From Delphinapterus leucas (Eukaryota > Chordata > Mammalia > Artiodactyla > Monodontidae): a stretch of 64,000 nt of DNA. Below, piece after piece: positions 12,168 through 24,745 of this stretch. The notes under the pieces are model-generated. The model saw only the letters and a program-made list of their open reading frames with translations. It searched no databases and had not been told where the DNA came from. Every line of letters begins with the position of its first letter. The stretch's first letter is position 1. A program made the position numbers and the translations under genes. The stretch is taken from NCBI RefSeq assembly GCF_002288925.2, contig NW_022098043.1:7652331-7716330 (forward strand), given 5' to 3'.

Positions 12168-13042
12168 TGTATTCCTTTTATTTCTTTTTCTTCTCTGATT
12201 GCCATGGCTAGGACTTCCAAGACTATGTTGAATAATGGCGGTGAGAGTGGACATCCTTGTCTCGTTCCTGATCTTAGAGGAAATGCTTTCAGTTTTTCAC
12301 CATGGAGAATGATGTTTGCTGTGGGTCTGTCATATATGGCCTTTATTATGTTGAGGTAGGTTTCTGGAGAGTTTTTATCATAAATATGTGTTGAATTTTG
12401 TCAGAAGCTTTTTCTGCATCTATTGAGATGATCATGTGGTTTTTATTCTTCAATTTGTTAATATGGTGTATCACAATTATTTGCATATATTGAAGAATCC
12501 TTGCATCCCTGGGATAAATCCCACTTCATCATGGTGTATGATCCTTTTAAAGTGTTGTTGGATTCTGTTTGCTAGTATTTTGTTGAGGATTTTTGCATCT
12601 ATATTCATCAGTGATTTTGGTCTGTAATTTTCTTTTTTTGTAGTATCTTTGTCTGGTTTCAGTATCAGGGTGATGGTGGCCTCGTAGAATGAGTTTGGGA
12701 GTGTTCCTCCCCCTGCAGTTTTTTGGAAGAGTTTGAGAAGGATGGGTGTTAGCTCTTCTCTAAATGATTGATAGAATTCGCCTGTGAAGCCCTCTGCTCC
12801 TGACTTTTGTTTGTTGGAAGATTTTTAATCACAGTTTCAATTTCATTACTTGTGATTGGTCTCTTCATATTTTCTGTTTCTTCCTGGTTCAGTCTTGGAA
12901 GGTTATACCTTTCTAAGAATTTGTCCATTTCTTCCAGGTTGTCCATTTTATGGGCATAGAGTTGCTTGTAGTAGTCTCTTAGGGTGTTTTGTATTTCTGC
13001 AGTGTCTGTTGTAACTTCTCCTTTTTCATTTCTAATTTTATT

Positions 13043-13251
13043 TTATTTATTTATTTTTTTGTCGTACACGGGCCTCTCACTGTTGTGGCCTCTCCTGTTG
13101 AGGAGCACAGTCTCCGGACATGCAGGCTCAGCGGCCATGGCTCACGGGCTCTGCCGCTCCGCAGCATATGGGATCTTCCCGGACCGGGGCACGAACCCGT
13201 GTCCCCTGCATCGGCAGGCGGACTCTCAGCCACTGCGCCACCAGGGAAGTC
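13043..13251 (-). mobile_element. CHR SINE inside L1, with perfect TSD
   Basis: Reverse CHR SINE. Duplication catttctaattttatt at 13027-13042 and 13252-13267 is identical and is L1 ORF2 sequence. Confidence 0.94.
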
Positions 13252-16200
13252 CATTTCTAATTTTATTGATTTGAGTCCTCTCCCTCTTTTTCTTGGTGAG
13301 TCTAGCTAAAGGTTTATCAATTTTGTTTATCTTCTCAAAGAACCAGGTTTAGTTTTATTGATCTTTGCTATTGTTTTCTTTGTTTCTATTTCATTTACTT
13401 CTGCTCTGATCTTTATGATTTCTTTCCTTCTGCTGACTTTGGGTTTTATTTGTTCTTCTTTCTCTAGTTCCTTTAGCTGTAAGGTTAGATTGTTTATTTG
13501 AGATTTTTCTTGTTTCTTGGGGAGGCTTGTATTGCTGTAAACTTCCCTCTTTAGAACTACTTTTGCTATATCCCATGAGTTTTGGATCGTTGTGTTTTCA
13601 TTGTTTTCATTTAATCCGTTTGTCTGCTGATGGGTGGGGCTGAGTTCCCTCCCTGTTGGTTGTTTGGCCTGAGGCTGCAGGCTCTTTGGTGGGGCTAATG
13701 GCAGACTCTGGGAGGGCTCATGCCAAAGAGTACTTCCCAGAACTTCTGCTGCCAGTGTTCTTGTCTCCATTGTGAGCCACAGCCTCCCCCCTCTCCCCGC
13801 CTTTGCAGGAGACCCCCCAACAGTAGCAGGTAGGTCTGGTTCAGTCTCCTATCGGGTCACTGCTTCTTCCCCCTGGTTCCTGATGCACACACTACTTTGT
13901 GTGTGCCCTCCAAGAGTGGAGTCTCTGTTTCGCCCATTCCTGTCGAAGTCCTGCAGTCAAACCCCGCTAGCCTTCAAAGTTTGTTTCTCTGGGAATTCCT
14001 CCTCCCCTTGTCGGACCCCCAGGTTGGGAAGCCTGACATGGGGCTCAGAACCTTCACTCCAGTAGCTGGACTTCTGTGGTGTAATTGTTCTCCAGTTTGT
14101 GAATCACCCACCCAGTGGTTATGCGATTTGATTTTATTGTGATTTTCCTCCTCGTACCATCTCATTGCGGCTTCTCCTTTGTCTTTGGATGTGGGGTATC
14201 TTTTTTGGTGAGTTCCAGTGTCTTCCTGTTGATGACTGTTCAGCTGTTAGTTGTGATTCTGGTGCTCTCGCAAGAGGGTGTGAGCGCACGTCCTTCTACT
14301 CTGCCATCTTGAACCAGTCTCCATGTTCTCACTTTTGATTTACTTCAGTATAAAAGAAACATACTTTAATTCAGGAAAATTATTTTAATAATAATCCTTG
14401 ATTTATTCTCACTTGTGAATATTGAAAAGAGATAAAACATAAGTAAGCAGAAAATAAAAGAAATAAAAGCCTTTCAGTTTGTGTAAACTAACCTGAAAAA
14501 GACTCATGTTTAAAACCATAACCTGAAGGTCCACATCAATAATAAGGAATTTGAAATTTATTCTTGCCTTTGCTTGACTTAAACTTTCTAAGCAGTATTT
14601 GAAATATCCCTGGAAGATTTGGTTACTGGGGCCGAAAATAGGTCACCAGTGGTTTGAGTGTCCCACAAGCCCACTCCTTCCCATATTGTGCACCCATCTA
14701 ATTTAACTTCTCATATTCCTCTGGAGGACTGTGTTCTGGAACCTTGTGAACAGAACTTCTTACACATTCTTGGTTCCATGTCATTTATCAACACCAGCAG
14801 AGCAATTTTTAAAACAAAGACTCTTAGCTCCCTTTTCTAGAGGCTTGAGTCTGAGTGATCCTTAGGGATAAATAAATTAAAATGACTGGATTTCCCCACC
14901 ATGTTTATAAAAATATTGGCAACAAAGCTGCCTAAAAAGAACATTTCTGCTATTTTATTCCTATTTTCTTGTTGCCTTCCACAGTGAAATCTTAAGCATT
15001 TTCTGTAGAATGCTGGTGCTGGTTCAAATTCTGTCTATATTCATATGCTGTGGAAGGAGTCCAGGCACTTACCGGGTGGTGGAGCTTATCCACAGACTCA
15101 GGTGCCAAGCCTGTCCGGCAAGCACTGTGCACAGGTCCTCCTTGCCTCCTCAAATGGGTTACACTTCCCCACTATTTACAGAAGTTCATTTCTTCGCAAC
15201 ATGAGCCTTGAAGTTTCATTCATTGGATATTAATTAACTTAGTTGTACATGTTTCCATGAATAGACATAGATACTTTGCTCAGAACTTAGCCCACTTTTC
15301 CCAGACTTAGTAATTAATCTACCTCGGAAAGAAACCATTGTACTTAACTTGGTTCCAGACAGGGTAATACAGACAGTTCAGGGGAATGCTGTTCTCTTTC
15401 AGGCAAGCCTAGTCTTGCTAAAAGCTTTCTGTTTCTCCAATAGCCATCTTCACCTTGCATACAGTAGTCTTGAGAAGTGTTTCCAATATCTTTGACGAGA
15501 TAATTTTCACTACTAATGCAGAAAAATGTCCAAAATGCATTTCCTTCAGTATATGTTTTTTCTCCATTTTCTATTGCTATATTAATAGCACTTGGTAATT
15601 TAGTTGCAATCATAATAAAATCATCTTTTTTTAAATGTTTACAAGACCTTTTCTCAGGCATCTCAAGCATTAATCTTACGATTTAAGCAGTTGTTTCTGG
15701 GATATAATTATTCTTACTTTACTATTACCAAAAATAAGCCGTGGAGGTAAATGGGGTTTTTCAGGGTCGCCGGAAGAGTTACCACCCAAGCCTTCCTTTA
15801 CATCACATTTCTGTTGTTCTTTCTAACATGCTTTTTACATTGTTATAAAGTTATTTAAATATTTTCGGGATTTAGGGAGTATACATTTATGCATGTTTAA
15901 AAGGACCTGTGAATGCCCACTTGTTTCAGCCACAAATAGTTAATGAGGGTCTACTATGTTCTACATGGTTCTGGGCACTTCAGATTCATCAGTGAAGAAT
16001 CCAGTGATCCCTGCCCTAGTTTATATTAGAAAGTTTTAAGTACTGTAAAAATAATCAAGCAGGGAAAGGAATGCTGGAGGGGCAGCAGGTTGTAGTGTGT
16101 GAATAACATGGTTAGAGTTGTAGGCCTCTATAAAAGATGAGATTTGAGCAAAGATGGAAGAGGAGGATTATCTGATAATTCCTATCCCCTTTTCCTTTAG

Positions 16201-16807
16201 AAAAAACAGTGCTAATACCCCATCTTCTCTCTTAAATTCCAGTAGGCAGAGCACTACTGGACAAGATCGCACCACTGTGAATGCAAGTGCCTCTACAAGC
16301 ACATGCTCTCCACCACCAACCATTCGTTTCATGACCTCCCTGTTGTAAAATCCTGTAATCAGCCCAGCCCTCCCCACTCTCAGCAGATGGCTTTTTTTCT
16401 GCCTCTGTTTAGAAAACTGAGTGCACTGAGTGTGCCTTTTTCAACCTTCTGCCGGAGCTACAAACCTATCTCTATCCAAACTTTCATCAGAGTTTACTAG
16501 CTGTCCCTTCGCAGTCTCATATATATATTCACCACCTCCCCCAGACTTCTTTCTCATTGTAAATATGCTGGTCTCTTTCAGACATTAAACACTCCCTCAA
16601 TCCTACACGTCCATTTAGTTACCATTTAAACTCATTCTTCCTCTTACCCAGTCTTCTCAAGAACAGTCTACCACTTCTGCTTCTACTGTGTTCACTATTA
16701 ACTAATATGATCTGATTTATGCTTGCAACATGCTATCGTATTGGTCTTTTTACCACTTCTCATGGCATTATTGGTACTGATTATTGACTATTGATCACTC
16801 TCCTTTT

Positions 16808-17000
16808 CTTCTTTTTTAGTTAGATTTATTGAGTGTAATATATATGCAATAAAATTCACTGTAACATTTCTGTGAATTTTGACAGACATGTAAAGTCATG
16901 TAATCACCACCACAGTAAAAATATACAACAGTTTCACCACCCCAAAATTTTCCCTCATATTTGGGTTATGTTCTAATTCTGATATTATTCAGCACATTTT
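16808..17000 (-). mobile_element. Old L1M 3'-end fragment
   Basis: Text such as ttattgagtgtaatatatat, gcaataaaattcactgtaac and gtaatcaccaccacagt resembles the 3' end of old mammalian L1M elements in reverse. Boundaries approximate. Confidence 0.5.
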
Positions 17001-17059
17001 TCATGGGTAATTTCATCTAATGGTAGATGGCCCCAGTGGTATGTGTTAATGAATTACAT

Positions 17060-17310
17060 TTTTTATCTCCATCCCACCTTCTCTTCTGAGCTTCAATCTT
17101 GTATTTCCAGTTGCCTGCCGGATATCTCCACTTGGAAATCTCAGAGTCGTCTCAGATTCAATATATCTGATACCAGACTAATCACCTACCCAAATCTGTT
17201 CTTTTATCTAAGTGGCACTGGCTTTAATTAAGCTAAAATCCTGACGTCACTGTTGATGTACTTCCTCCTTGAGTCACTCCTTTTTCATGTGTGGTCAGTT
17301 AACAAGGTTC
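17060..17310. mobile_element. Possible ancient LINE2 fragment
   Basis: ttgcctgccggatatctcca followed by cttggaaatctcagagtcgt resembles the 3' region of mammalian L2. Highly diverged. Confidence 0.4.
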
Positions 17311-17684
17311 TCTCATTTTACCTGATATGGTTGTTGAATTTGTCTCCTCCTCTCCATTTCCTACTGCCTTAGACCTGCACTTCTGCATGGATACCTCTCA
17401 TTTCTCTGGCTCCAGCTTTGGTCCCTTTCAAGTTCATTCTCCACGAAGTAGTCATCTTTTTAAAACAGAGATCTGGACTTATCACTCCTTTTTCACATCT
17501 CTGCTTAAACCCTTCAGAGTGATGGGTGGCACGGGGGGCATTCACCCTCAAGATAAATTCTAAGCTTCTCATTTTTGACTATAATATCTTTTTGTTATTT
17601 TTAGTTACAACAGCAATCTTCTTAGTATATATGCATAAGATCTGAATGTAACTCTCCATGTATTTGGTTAGTCTAAACACCAGC

Positions 17685-17935
17685 AGTAAAGCACAGTGGT
17701 CAAGATGAAAGCAACAGAGTCAGATACTCCTGGGTGTTAGCCTTTCCCTTTGTCCATCTCTGTGACCTTGTGTTTCTTAATCTCTGAATTGGTTTTCTCA
17801 TCCAGAAAACGAAGATAATAATAGTATTTACCTCATAAATATGTAGTGACAATAAAATGTGCTATATGTAAAAAGCACTTCGCATAGTGTCTAGCACATA
17901 TTAAACACCCTGTAAGTGTTAAGTATTATTAATAC
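17685..17935 (+). repeat. MIR SINE
   Basis: Nearly full MIR layout: cagtggtcaagatgaaagca, tgtgaccttgtg, a ctcatccagaaaacgaagat analogue of the tcatctgtaaaatggg motif, tacctcataa and gtctagcacatatta. Confidence 0.85.
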
Positions 17936-18429
17936 TACTATTTTCAGCTAGTATTAAAGGCCCAAATGTTCCCTTTGAAGTGTACTAATATAACACGGAG
18001 CAAATGGGTGTCGTGATCTCTGCCCTTAGGAATTTTTGTTCCATAGGAGAGCAGCTCAAGAATATGATAGCATCTGAAAAGTTCTTAATTAAATTCTAGG
18101 CATGAGATGGTAGAAAATCCCTTAGAATAGTCCCTATATGAATGTATAACTTTGATTAAAGGATTTGTACCATTATGTCAGTTAATCTACACAATGGCAC
18201 ATCAGTTAAAAGTGACCTCTGCTGTCATTTGGAAGAGAGATGGTTTGCTTAGAACATGAATTTTAAGGAGAGTCTATACCACTGAAAGCCTTAACAAGCA
18301 TATAAAACAGAGTATAGTAATAACATTATTAACTTTCTGTTTCGGTCAGGAGTAGAAGATTAGGAAGAAAGGGAAAGAGAAAACTAAAAGGAATGGGGAA
18401 ACAATAAATAGGACAGCTGAAAAGTGGAA

Positions 18430-18800
18430 ATAACCCAAATTTTCATCAACTGATAAATTGATAAACAATGTATTGTGTATCTATGTAAAATATGAAATAT
18501 TATTCAGTCAAGAAAAGGAGTGAAGTGCTGATACGTGCTACAACATGGATGAACCTTGAAAACATTATGCTACAGGAAAAAGTCACAAAAGACCATGTAT
18601 TGTATGATTCCATTTATATGAAATGTCCAGGATAGGCAAATCCCTAGGGACAGAATGTAGCTTAGTAGCTGCCAAGGGTTGAGGAGAGAGAAGAGTCGGG
18701 AAGGAGTGCTAATGGCTATGGGGTTTCGTTGGTGATGAAAATCTCCTAAAGCTAGATAGTGGGGAAGGGTGCATAATTCTATAAATATGCACTTGTGAGA
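18430..18800 (+). mobile_element. Old L1 3'-end fragment, split by later insertions
   Basis: aacccaaattttcatcaact, ttattcagtc, acaacatggatgaacctt and attccatttatatgaaatgt mark the 3' part of an old L1 on the + strand. The matching terminal text (aaaccactgaattgtgtatt ... atctcaataaagctttt) resumes at about 22127-22210, so Tigger1 and the LTR inserted into it later. Confidence 0.75.
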
Positions 18801-18802
18801 TA

Positions 18803-21164
18803 CAGGCATATCTCTTTATAATGCACTTTATTGCACTTTGCAGATACTATTTTTTACCAAATGAAGGTTTGTGGCAACCCTGTGGCAAGCAAGTCTGTTG
18901 GTGCCGTTTTTCTAACAGCGTTTGCTCACTTCGTGTCTCTGTGTCACATTTTGGTAATTCTCACAGTGTCTTTAACTTTTTCATGATTATTATATTTGCT
19001 ACAGTGATAGTGATCTTGGATGTTTCTGTAAGATGGTGAACTTAATCCATAAATGTTGTGTGTATTCTGACTGCTCCACTGACAAGCTGTTCCCCATCTC
19101 TCTCACTCTCCTCGGCCCTCCCTATTCCCTGAGACACAACAGTATTGAAATTAGGCCAATTAATAACCCCGGGATGGCCTCCAAGTGTTCAAGTGAAAGG
19201 AAGAGTCCCATGTCTCTCACTTTAAATCAAAAACTAGAAATGATTAAGCTTAGTGAGGAAAGCATGTCGAAAGCTGAGATGGGCAGAAAGATAGGCCTCT
19301 TGTGCTAGACAGTTAGCCAAGTTGTGAATGCAAAGGAAAAGTTACTTCTTGAACGAAATTAAAACTGCTATTTCAGCGGACACACGAATGATAAGAAAAC
19401 AAAACAGCCTTATTGCTGATATGGAGAAAACTTTAGTGGTCTGGTTAGAAGACCAAACCGGCAACAACATTCCTTTAAGCCAAAACCTAACCTAGAGCAA
19501 GGTCCTAACTCTCTTTGGTTCTGAAGGCTGAGAGAAGTGAAGAATTTGCAGGAGGAAAAGTTTAACGCTAGCAGAGGTGGTTGGTTCATGAGGTTTTAGG
19601 AAAGAGGCTTGTATTTGTATGTCTCCATAACATACAAATCCAAGGTGAAGCCACAAGTGCTGATGTTGAAGCTGCAGCAAGTTACCCATAATATCTAACT
19701 AAGGTAAGGAATGAAGGTGGCTACACTAAACTACAGATTTTCAGTGTAGATGAAACAGCCTTCCATTTAAGAAGATGCCATCTAGGACTTTCACAGCTAG
19801 AGAGGAGAAGTCAACGTCTGGCTTCAAAGCTTCAAAAGACTGGCTGACTCTCTTGTTAGGGGCTAATGCATCTGGTGACTTTTAGCTGAAGTCCGTGCTC
19901 ATTTATCATTCCGAAAATCCTAGGGCCCTTAAGAATTCTGCTAAATCTAGTCTGCCTGCGTTCTATACGTGGAACAACAAAGCCTGGATGACAACACATC
20001 TGTTGACAGCATGGTTTACTGAATATTTTAAGCCCACTGTTGAGACCTACTGCTCAGAAAAAATGATGCCTTTCAAAATATTACAGCTCGTTGACAGTGC
20101 ACCTGGTCACCCAAGGGCTCCGAAGGAGATGTACGAGATTAATGATGCTTTCCTGCCTGCTCTCACAACATCCATTCTGCAGCCCATGAATCAAGGAGTA
20201 ATTTCAACTTTCAGGTCTTATTATTTAATGAATACGTTTCGTCAGACTATTTAGCTGCCACAGATAGTGGTTCCTCTGATGGATCTGGGCAAAGTAAATT
20301 GAAAACCTTCTGGAAAGGATTCACCATTCTGGATGTCATGAAGAACACTCGTGATTCATGAGAAGAGCTCAACATGTCAACAGTAACAGGAGTTTGGAAG
20401 AAGTTGATTCCAACCCCCCGCGGGGTTCCAGACTTCAATGGAGGAGTCACTGTAGATGTGGTAGAAACAGTAAGAGAACTAGAATTAGAAGTGGAGCCTG
20501 AAGATGTGACTGAATTGCTGCAATCTCATAATAAAACTCTGTGACAGATGAGGAGTTGCTTCTTACGGATGAGCAAAGAAAGGGTTTCTTGAGATGGACT
20601 CTAATCCTGGTGAAGATCTGTGAAGACTACTGAAATGACAACAGAGGATTTAGAATATTACATAAATTTAGCTGATAAAGCAGTGGCAGGTTTTGAGAGG
20701 ACTGACTTCAGTTTTGAAAGACGTTCTGCTGTGGGTAAAATGCTATCAAACAGCCTCGCTTGCTACAGGGAAGTCGTTCGTGAAAAGAAGAGTCAGTTGA
20801 TGCGGCAGACTTCAATGTTATTTTATTTTAAGACATTGCCACGGGCACCCCAGCCTTCAGCAGCCACGACCCTGGTCAGTCAGCAGCGTCAACATCGACG
20901 CAAGACCCTCCAGCAGCAAAGAGATTATGACTTGCTGAAGGCTCAGATGATGGTTAGCATTTTTTAGCAATGAAGTCTTTTTAAATTAAGGTATATAAAT
21001 TTATTTAGACATAACCCTATTGCACACCTATTAGACTACAGTGTAGTGTAAACATAACTTTTATATGTACTGGGAGACCAAAAAATTTGTGTGACTTTAT
21101 TGCCACATTCACTTTATTGCAATGGTCTGGAACCGAACCTGCAATAATCTCTGAGGTGTCCCTG
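18803..21164 (+). mobile_element. Tigger1 DNA transposon, near full length
   Basis: A 2,362-bp TcMar-Tigger (pogo-like) element. Left end CAGGCATATCTCTTTATAAT and right end reading CAGGGACACCTCAGAGATTA in reverse are diverged terminal inverted repeats. It is flanked by the TA dinucleotide expected for the superfamily at 18801-18802 and 21165-21166. Sequence is collinear with Tigger1 as I recall it, about 2.4 kb when complete. It sits inside an older L1 3' end. Confidence 0.93.
19174..20967 (+). pseudogene. Tigger1 transposase remnant
   Basis: The ATG at 19174 begins MASKCSSERKSPMSLTLNQK, the CENP-B/pogo-type N-terminal helix-turn-helix, but a stop follows at 19306. Later pieces in other frames include VDETAFHLRR (first DDE Asp), QLVDSAPGHPRAP (second Asp) and [12 protein letters not shown]. 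In the third piece the expected catalytic Asp of MDQGVI is Asn (AAT at 20189-20191). Frameshifts and stops break it throughout, and the C-terminal part is legible at 20620-20967. It is dead, with no sign of domestication. Confidence 0.9.
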
Positions 21165-21174
21165 TAATAGAAAA

Positions 21175-22070
21175 TATATATTGGTCTCTGCCTCTGGTTC
21201 CTGGCACAGAGCTCCTGATACTCTTGTAATTTACTGAATGATAAGAACACTGGGAGCATCTCTTGTTCTAATACTGTTTTTTGACCTCTGTCCATGGCAT
21301 AGGGCTCCTAAAAGCCCTGTAAATTCCTCAGTGATGAAAGCACTGTGAGCATCTTTTGTTCTATTGAGGTGACTCTAGGTGGGTTCTTGGATGACTCCCG
21401 GACGGGGGCTGGTAACCAGAAAGAATCAGTCATGATTAGAGTCTTGGAATTTTTAGCCCTCCTTCCATCCTCCAGAGGGAGGAGAGGGGCTGCAAATGGA
21501 ATTAATATTGGTTCATGCCTACTCGATGAAGCCTCCATAGTAGGGAGCTCAGAGAGCTTCCAGGCTGGTGACACATGCACACGAGGAGGGTGATGCACCC
21601 CAGCTCCACAACAACGGGGAGCTCCTGCACTTAGGACTCTCCCAGACCTCTCCCCTGCCCGTGTATATCTTTACCTGTGGTTTATCTGTATCCTTTATCA
21701 TATCCTTTAATAAACTGGTAGACATAATGAAATGTTTCCCTGAGTACTGTGAGCTGTTCTAGCAAACCTGAGGAGGGGATTGTTGGAACTTCCAGTCTGT
21801 AGCAGGTCAGTCAGAAGCACAGGTGATAACCTAGACTTGCAACTGGCATCTGAAGTGGGGGTGGGGGACAGTCTTTTGGAACTGAGCCCTAACGTGTAAT
21901 ATCTGACACTATCTCCAGGCAGATAGTGTTAGATTGAATTAAATTGTGGAAACACAGCTGGCATCACAGAGAATTGCTTGTTGTGGGGGAAAACCCCTAC
22001 ATATTTGGTGACCAGAAGTGTCAGAAGTGAAGTGTTCTGGATTAGTAGAAAAGGAAATACATTGTAGGCA
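21175..22070 (+). mobile_element. ERVL-like solo LTR, family uncertain
   Basis: A block of about 900 bp shows features of an old mammalian LTR: an AATAAA within ctttaataaactgg near 21707, then gcaaacctgaggaggggatt, gtcagaagcacaggtgataa, gcatctgaagtgggg and ttggtgaccagaagtgtcag. The last resembles the 3' end and adjoining leader of ERVL-class elements. No coding sequence of a virus is present. Boundaries are approximate. Confidence 0.5.
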
Positions 22071-23465
22071 AGAATCGGTTTTTCCCTTCATAGAAAGATG
22101 GAAAGACGAGTTTTTCCATTACAGATAAAACCACTGAATTGTGTATTTTAAAAAGGTGAATTTTATAGTTACGTGAATTACATCTCAATAAAGCTTTTAT
22201 TAAAGAAAAATAAGTAAATAGGACTGTGAGTGGTTGTGCTACCAGCATCTATACAAGGATCTGTCAGAGGCATCAGCCTAAGAACTTTATGCTAAAAACC
22301 CTGTAGATAGAAATTAATCATGTTAGGGAAGTTATAGCTTAGACATTTAGGAAGTAGGTTCCAACAAAAAACACCATAATTGACAATACCAGATGTAAAG
22401 GAATGTTGGAGTACAACCTGAAACCACATTGTCTTTTGATGTGTTTTATGCCTGAACTACGTATTATTTTTATTCTATCTTACTATTTTGCTAGTAGTTG
22501 CATCTTATTTGAGTTTGAGAGGGTCTTCTCAGCTGGGTAGTGAATGCCTCTCTCTAGTTAACCATTCTAGGTGCATTGTTTAATGTCACAAATATGGAAC
22601 ACCCAACTGGGCTGGGACAGCAGGGTCGTTATTTGTGGTTGAAACATAAGGGATCTGTGTTTTATTGTATAAGTTAATGATTCTGAATTTCCTTTGTATG
22701 TAACTTAGTTCTTGTATATTTTTGCCACAGTTGCATTGCTTTCTCCAAGGCCGCCTACCCAGGACCCTTCCAGGCCTTTCTTATCCTTCCAGCTATCCAT
22801 CCCATTTATTTATCCATCCATCTGTTCAATCCCCTTCCCTTTCTAGTCCATTTCACAGACTCTCTTATTAATACCTCAGCTTCTGCAATTCTCTCTGCTT
22901 TGAGACTTCTCTACAAAAGTATGTTCAGTACACATTCCCCAGAAAAGTCTTCCAGAGAAAATACTCTTTCTGGATATATCTGTCTAAGCGTTATAGAGAC
23001 AGAGTAATTGTTGCAGAGGTGTGAGATCCAGGCTCTCAGGTTAACCTTCAGGGCCCTCTGTTAGTCGTTATCTCTTCTTACCTGTACTATTTTATTTTTT
23101 GTAGCCAGTGCTCCACACCCATTTGCCAGGTACCAATTCCCACATTGTTGCCTTGACGTTGTCTTCTCAACCTAGACCATATTAAAGAACTTGCTCAAAA
23201 TTTAATACTTTCAATATGACTATCTTCACAAAATTTTCCATTCTGATAACTCCTTGACTCTTAACACCTAAGTATGTTTATATCAGCTTAGAATACTTGT
23301 AGGGCTTTACAAATATGTATGTGTTTTATCTCTAGCTGTCTTACACCTTCTTCAAGATTAGTAAAGCTCTGATTTGTTTTATTACCTTCCTAGAGCTTTT
23401 ATTAAATGTTTGTTTACTCATTTAAGCAAATGAATAAGTTTTTGTTGGTGTCAGTTTATTCTTGG

Positions 23466-23467
<2 letters not shown>

Positions 23468-23499
<32 letters not shown>
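23468..23499. repeat. (GT)n microsatellite
   Basis: About 16 GT units just upstream of the L1 insertion site at 23547. Confidence 0.95.
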
Positions 23500-23501
<2 letters not shown>

Positions 23502-23546
23502 AGAGTATCTGACTAACAAATCAAGTGTATTTAAAATAAGCCATAC

Positions 23547-23760
23547 ATAGAGCCACTATGGAAAACAGTATGGAGGTTCCTCAGACAGCTAAAAATAGAA
23601 TTACCATATGCTCCAGCAATCCCAGTCCTGGGCATATATCCAGAAAAAACTCTAATCCAAAAAGATACATGCACCCCTATGTTCACAGCAGCACTACTCA
23701 GAATAGCCAAGAAATGCAAACAAACTAAATGTCCATCGACAGATGAATGGATCAAGGAGA

Positions 23761-23809
<49 letters not shown>

Positions 23810-24262
23810 GGAATACTATTCAGCCATAAAAAAGAACAAAATAATGCCATTTGCAGCAACATGGATGCAACTAGAGATTATTATACTAAATGAAGTAAGT
23901 CAGAGAAGGACAAATGCCATATGATATCACTTATATGTGGAATCTAAAATATGACAGAAATGAATCTATCTATGAAATAGAAAGAGACTCAGGGACATAG
24001 AAAACAGACTTGTGGTTGCCAAGGGGGAGGGGGTTGAGGGAGGGAATGTAGTGGGAGGTTTGGGTTAGCAGATGTAAGCTATTTTACGTGGAATGGATAA
24101 ACAGCAGGTCCTACTGTATGGCACAGAGAACTATATTCAGTATCCTATGATAACCATAATGGAAAATAATATTTAAAAAATGTATATATGTGTATAACTA
24201 AATCACTTTGCTGTACAGAAGAAGTTAACAGATTATAAATCAACTATAATTTTAAAAAGACA
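23547..24262 (+). mobile_element. L1 3'-end, with internal GT array and later L1 in its tail
   Basis: ORF2 C-terminal text (e.g. ccatcgacagatgaatggat, taatggaatactattcagcc) runs into a 3'UTR ending aactataattttaaaaagac. Flank AAAATAAGCCATAC (23533-23546) is repeated with two changes at 25601-25614, beyond the second L1. The second L1 therefore landed in this element's A-rich tail. Confidence 0.85.
23767..23808. repeat. (GT)n microsatellite inside L1
   Basis: About 20 GT units at the point where L1 copies normally read catatatatacaatggaata, giving a microsatellite grown from L1 sequence. Confidence 0.95.
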
Positions 24263-24280
24263 CATCAAAAACAATAAATA

Positions 24281-24745
24281 ATTTCTTTCATCAGTGTCTT
24301 ATAATTTTCTGCATACAGGTCTTTTGTCTCCTTAGGTAGGTTTATTCCTAGATATTTTATTCTTTTTGTTGCAATGGTAAATAGTAGTGTTTTCTTGATT
24401 TCACTTTCAGATTTCTCATCATTAGTGTATAGGAATGCCAGAGATTTCTGTGCATTAATTTTGTATCCTGCAACTTTACCAAATTCATTGATTAGCTCTA
24501 GTAGTTTTCTGGTAGCATCTTTAGGATTCTCTATGTATAGTATCATGTCATCTGCAAACAGTGACAGCTTTACTTCTTTTTTTCCAATTTGGATTCCTTT
24601 TATTTCCTTTTCTTCTTTGATTGCTGTGGCTAAAACTTCCAAAACTATGCTGAATAAGAGTGGTGAGAGTGGGCAACCTTGTCTTGTTCCTGATCTTAGT
24701 GGAAATGCTTTCAGTTTTTCACCATTGAGGACGATGTTGGCTAAT
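24281..24745 (-). mobile_element. Inverted 5' segment of a twin-primed L1
   Basis: ORF2 RT sequence in reverse (minus-strand reading includes [20 protein letters not shown] with the FADD catalytic motif). It meets a + oriented L1 3' end at about 24745 without any other sequence between. Head-to-head arrangement typical of twin priming. Confidence 0.88.

Larger units (their letters stand above)
10420..13630 (-). pseudogene. L1 ORF2 remnant (reverse transcriptase)
   Basis: Minus-strand frames give L1 ORF2 segments in order: the linker (KKQEKSQINNLTLQLKELEK), RT palm and thumb pieces, and C-terminal pieces such as [20 protein letters not shown] and [14 protein letters not shown]. They are separated by frameshifts, stops, SINEs and an assembly gap. 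It cannot encode an active enzyme: the reading frame is broken many times and the endonuclease domain is absent. Confidence 0.85.
9664..14321 (-). mobile_element. L1 retrotransposon, internally deleted, with three SINE insertions
   Basis: Read on the minus strand, a 5'UTR-like segment (about 14321 to 13640, starting ggagactggttcaagatggc) joins directly to the endonuclease-RT linker of ORF2 near 13620. The rest of ORF2 and the 3'UTR follow, ending in a short A tail (T run at 9664). ORF1 and most of the endonuclease are missing. SINEs sit at 10181-10398, 11839-12167 and 13043-13251, each flanked by duplicated L1 sequence, so all three are later than the L1. Confidence 0.9.

Noticed and set aside
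20620..20967. 115-codon open frame that could suggest a domesticated transposase fragment
   Set aside because: It is the C-terminal part of the Tigger1 transposase, which has stops and frameshifts upstream and no separate promoter or splice signal.
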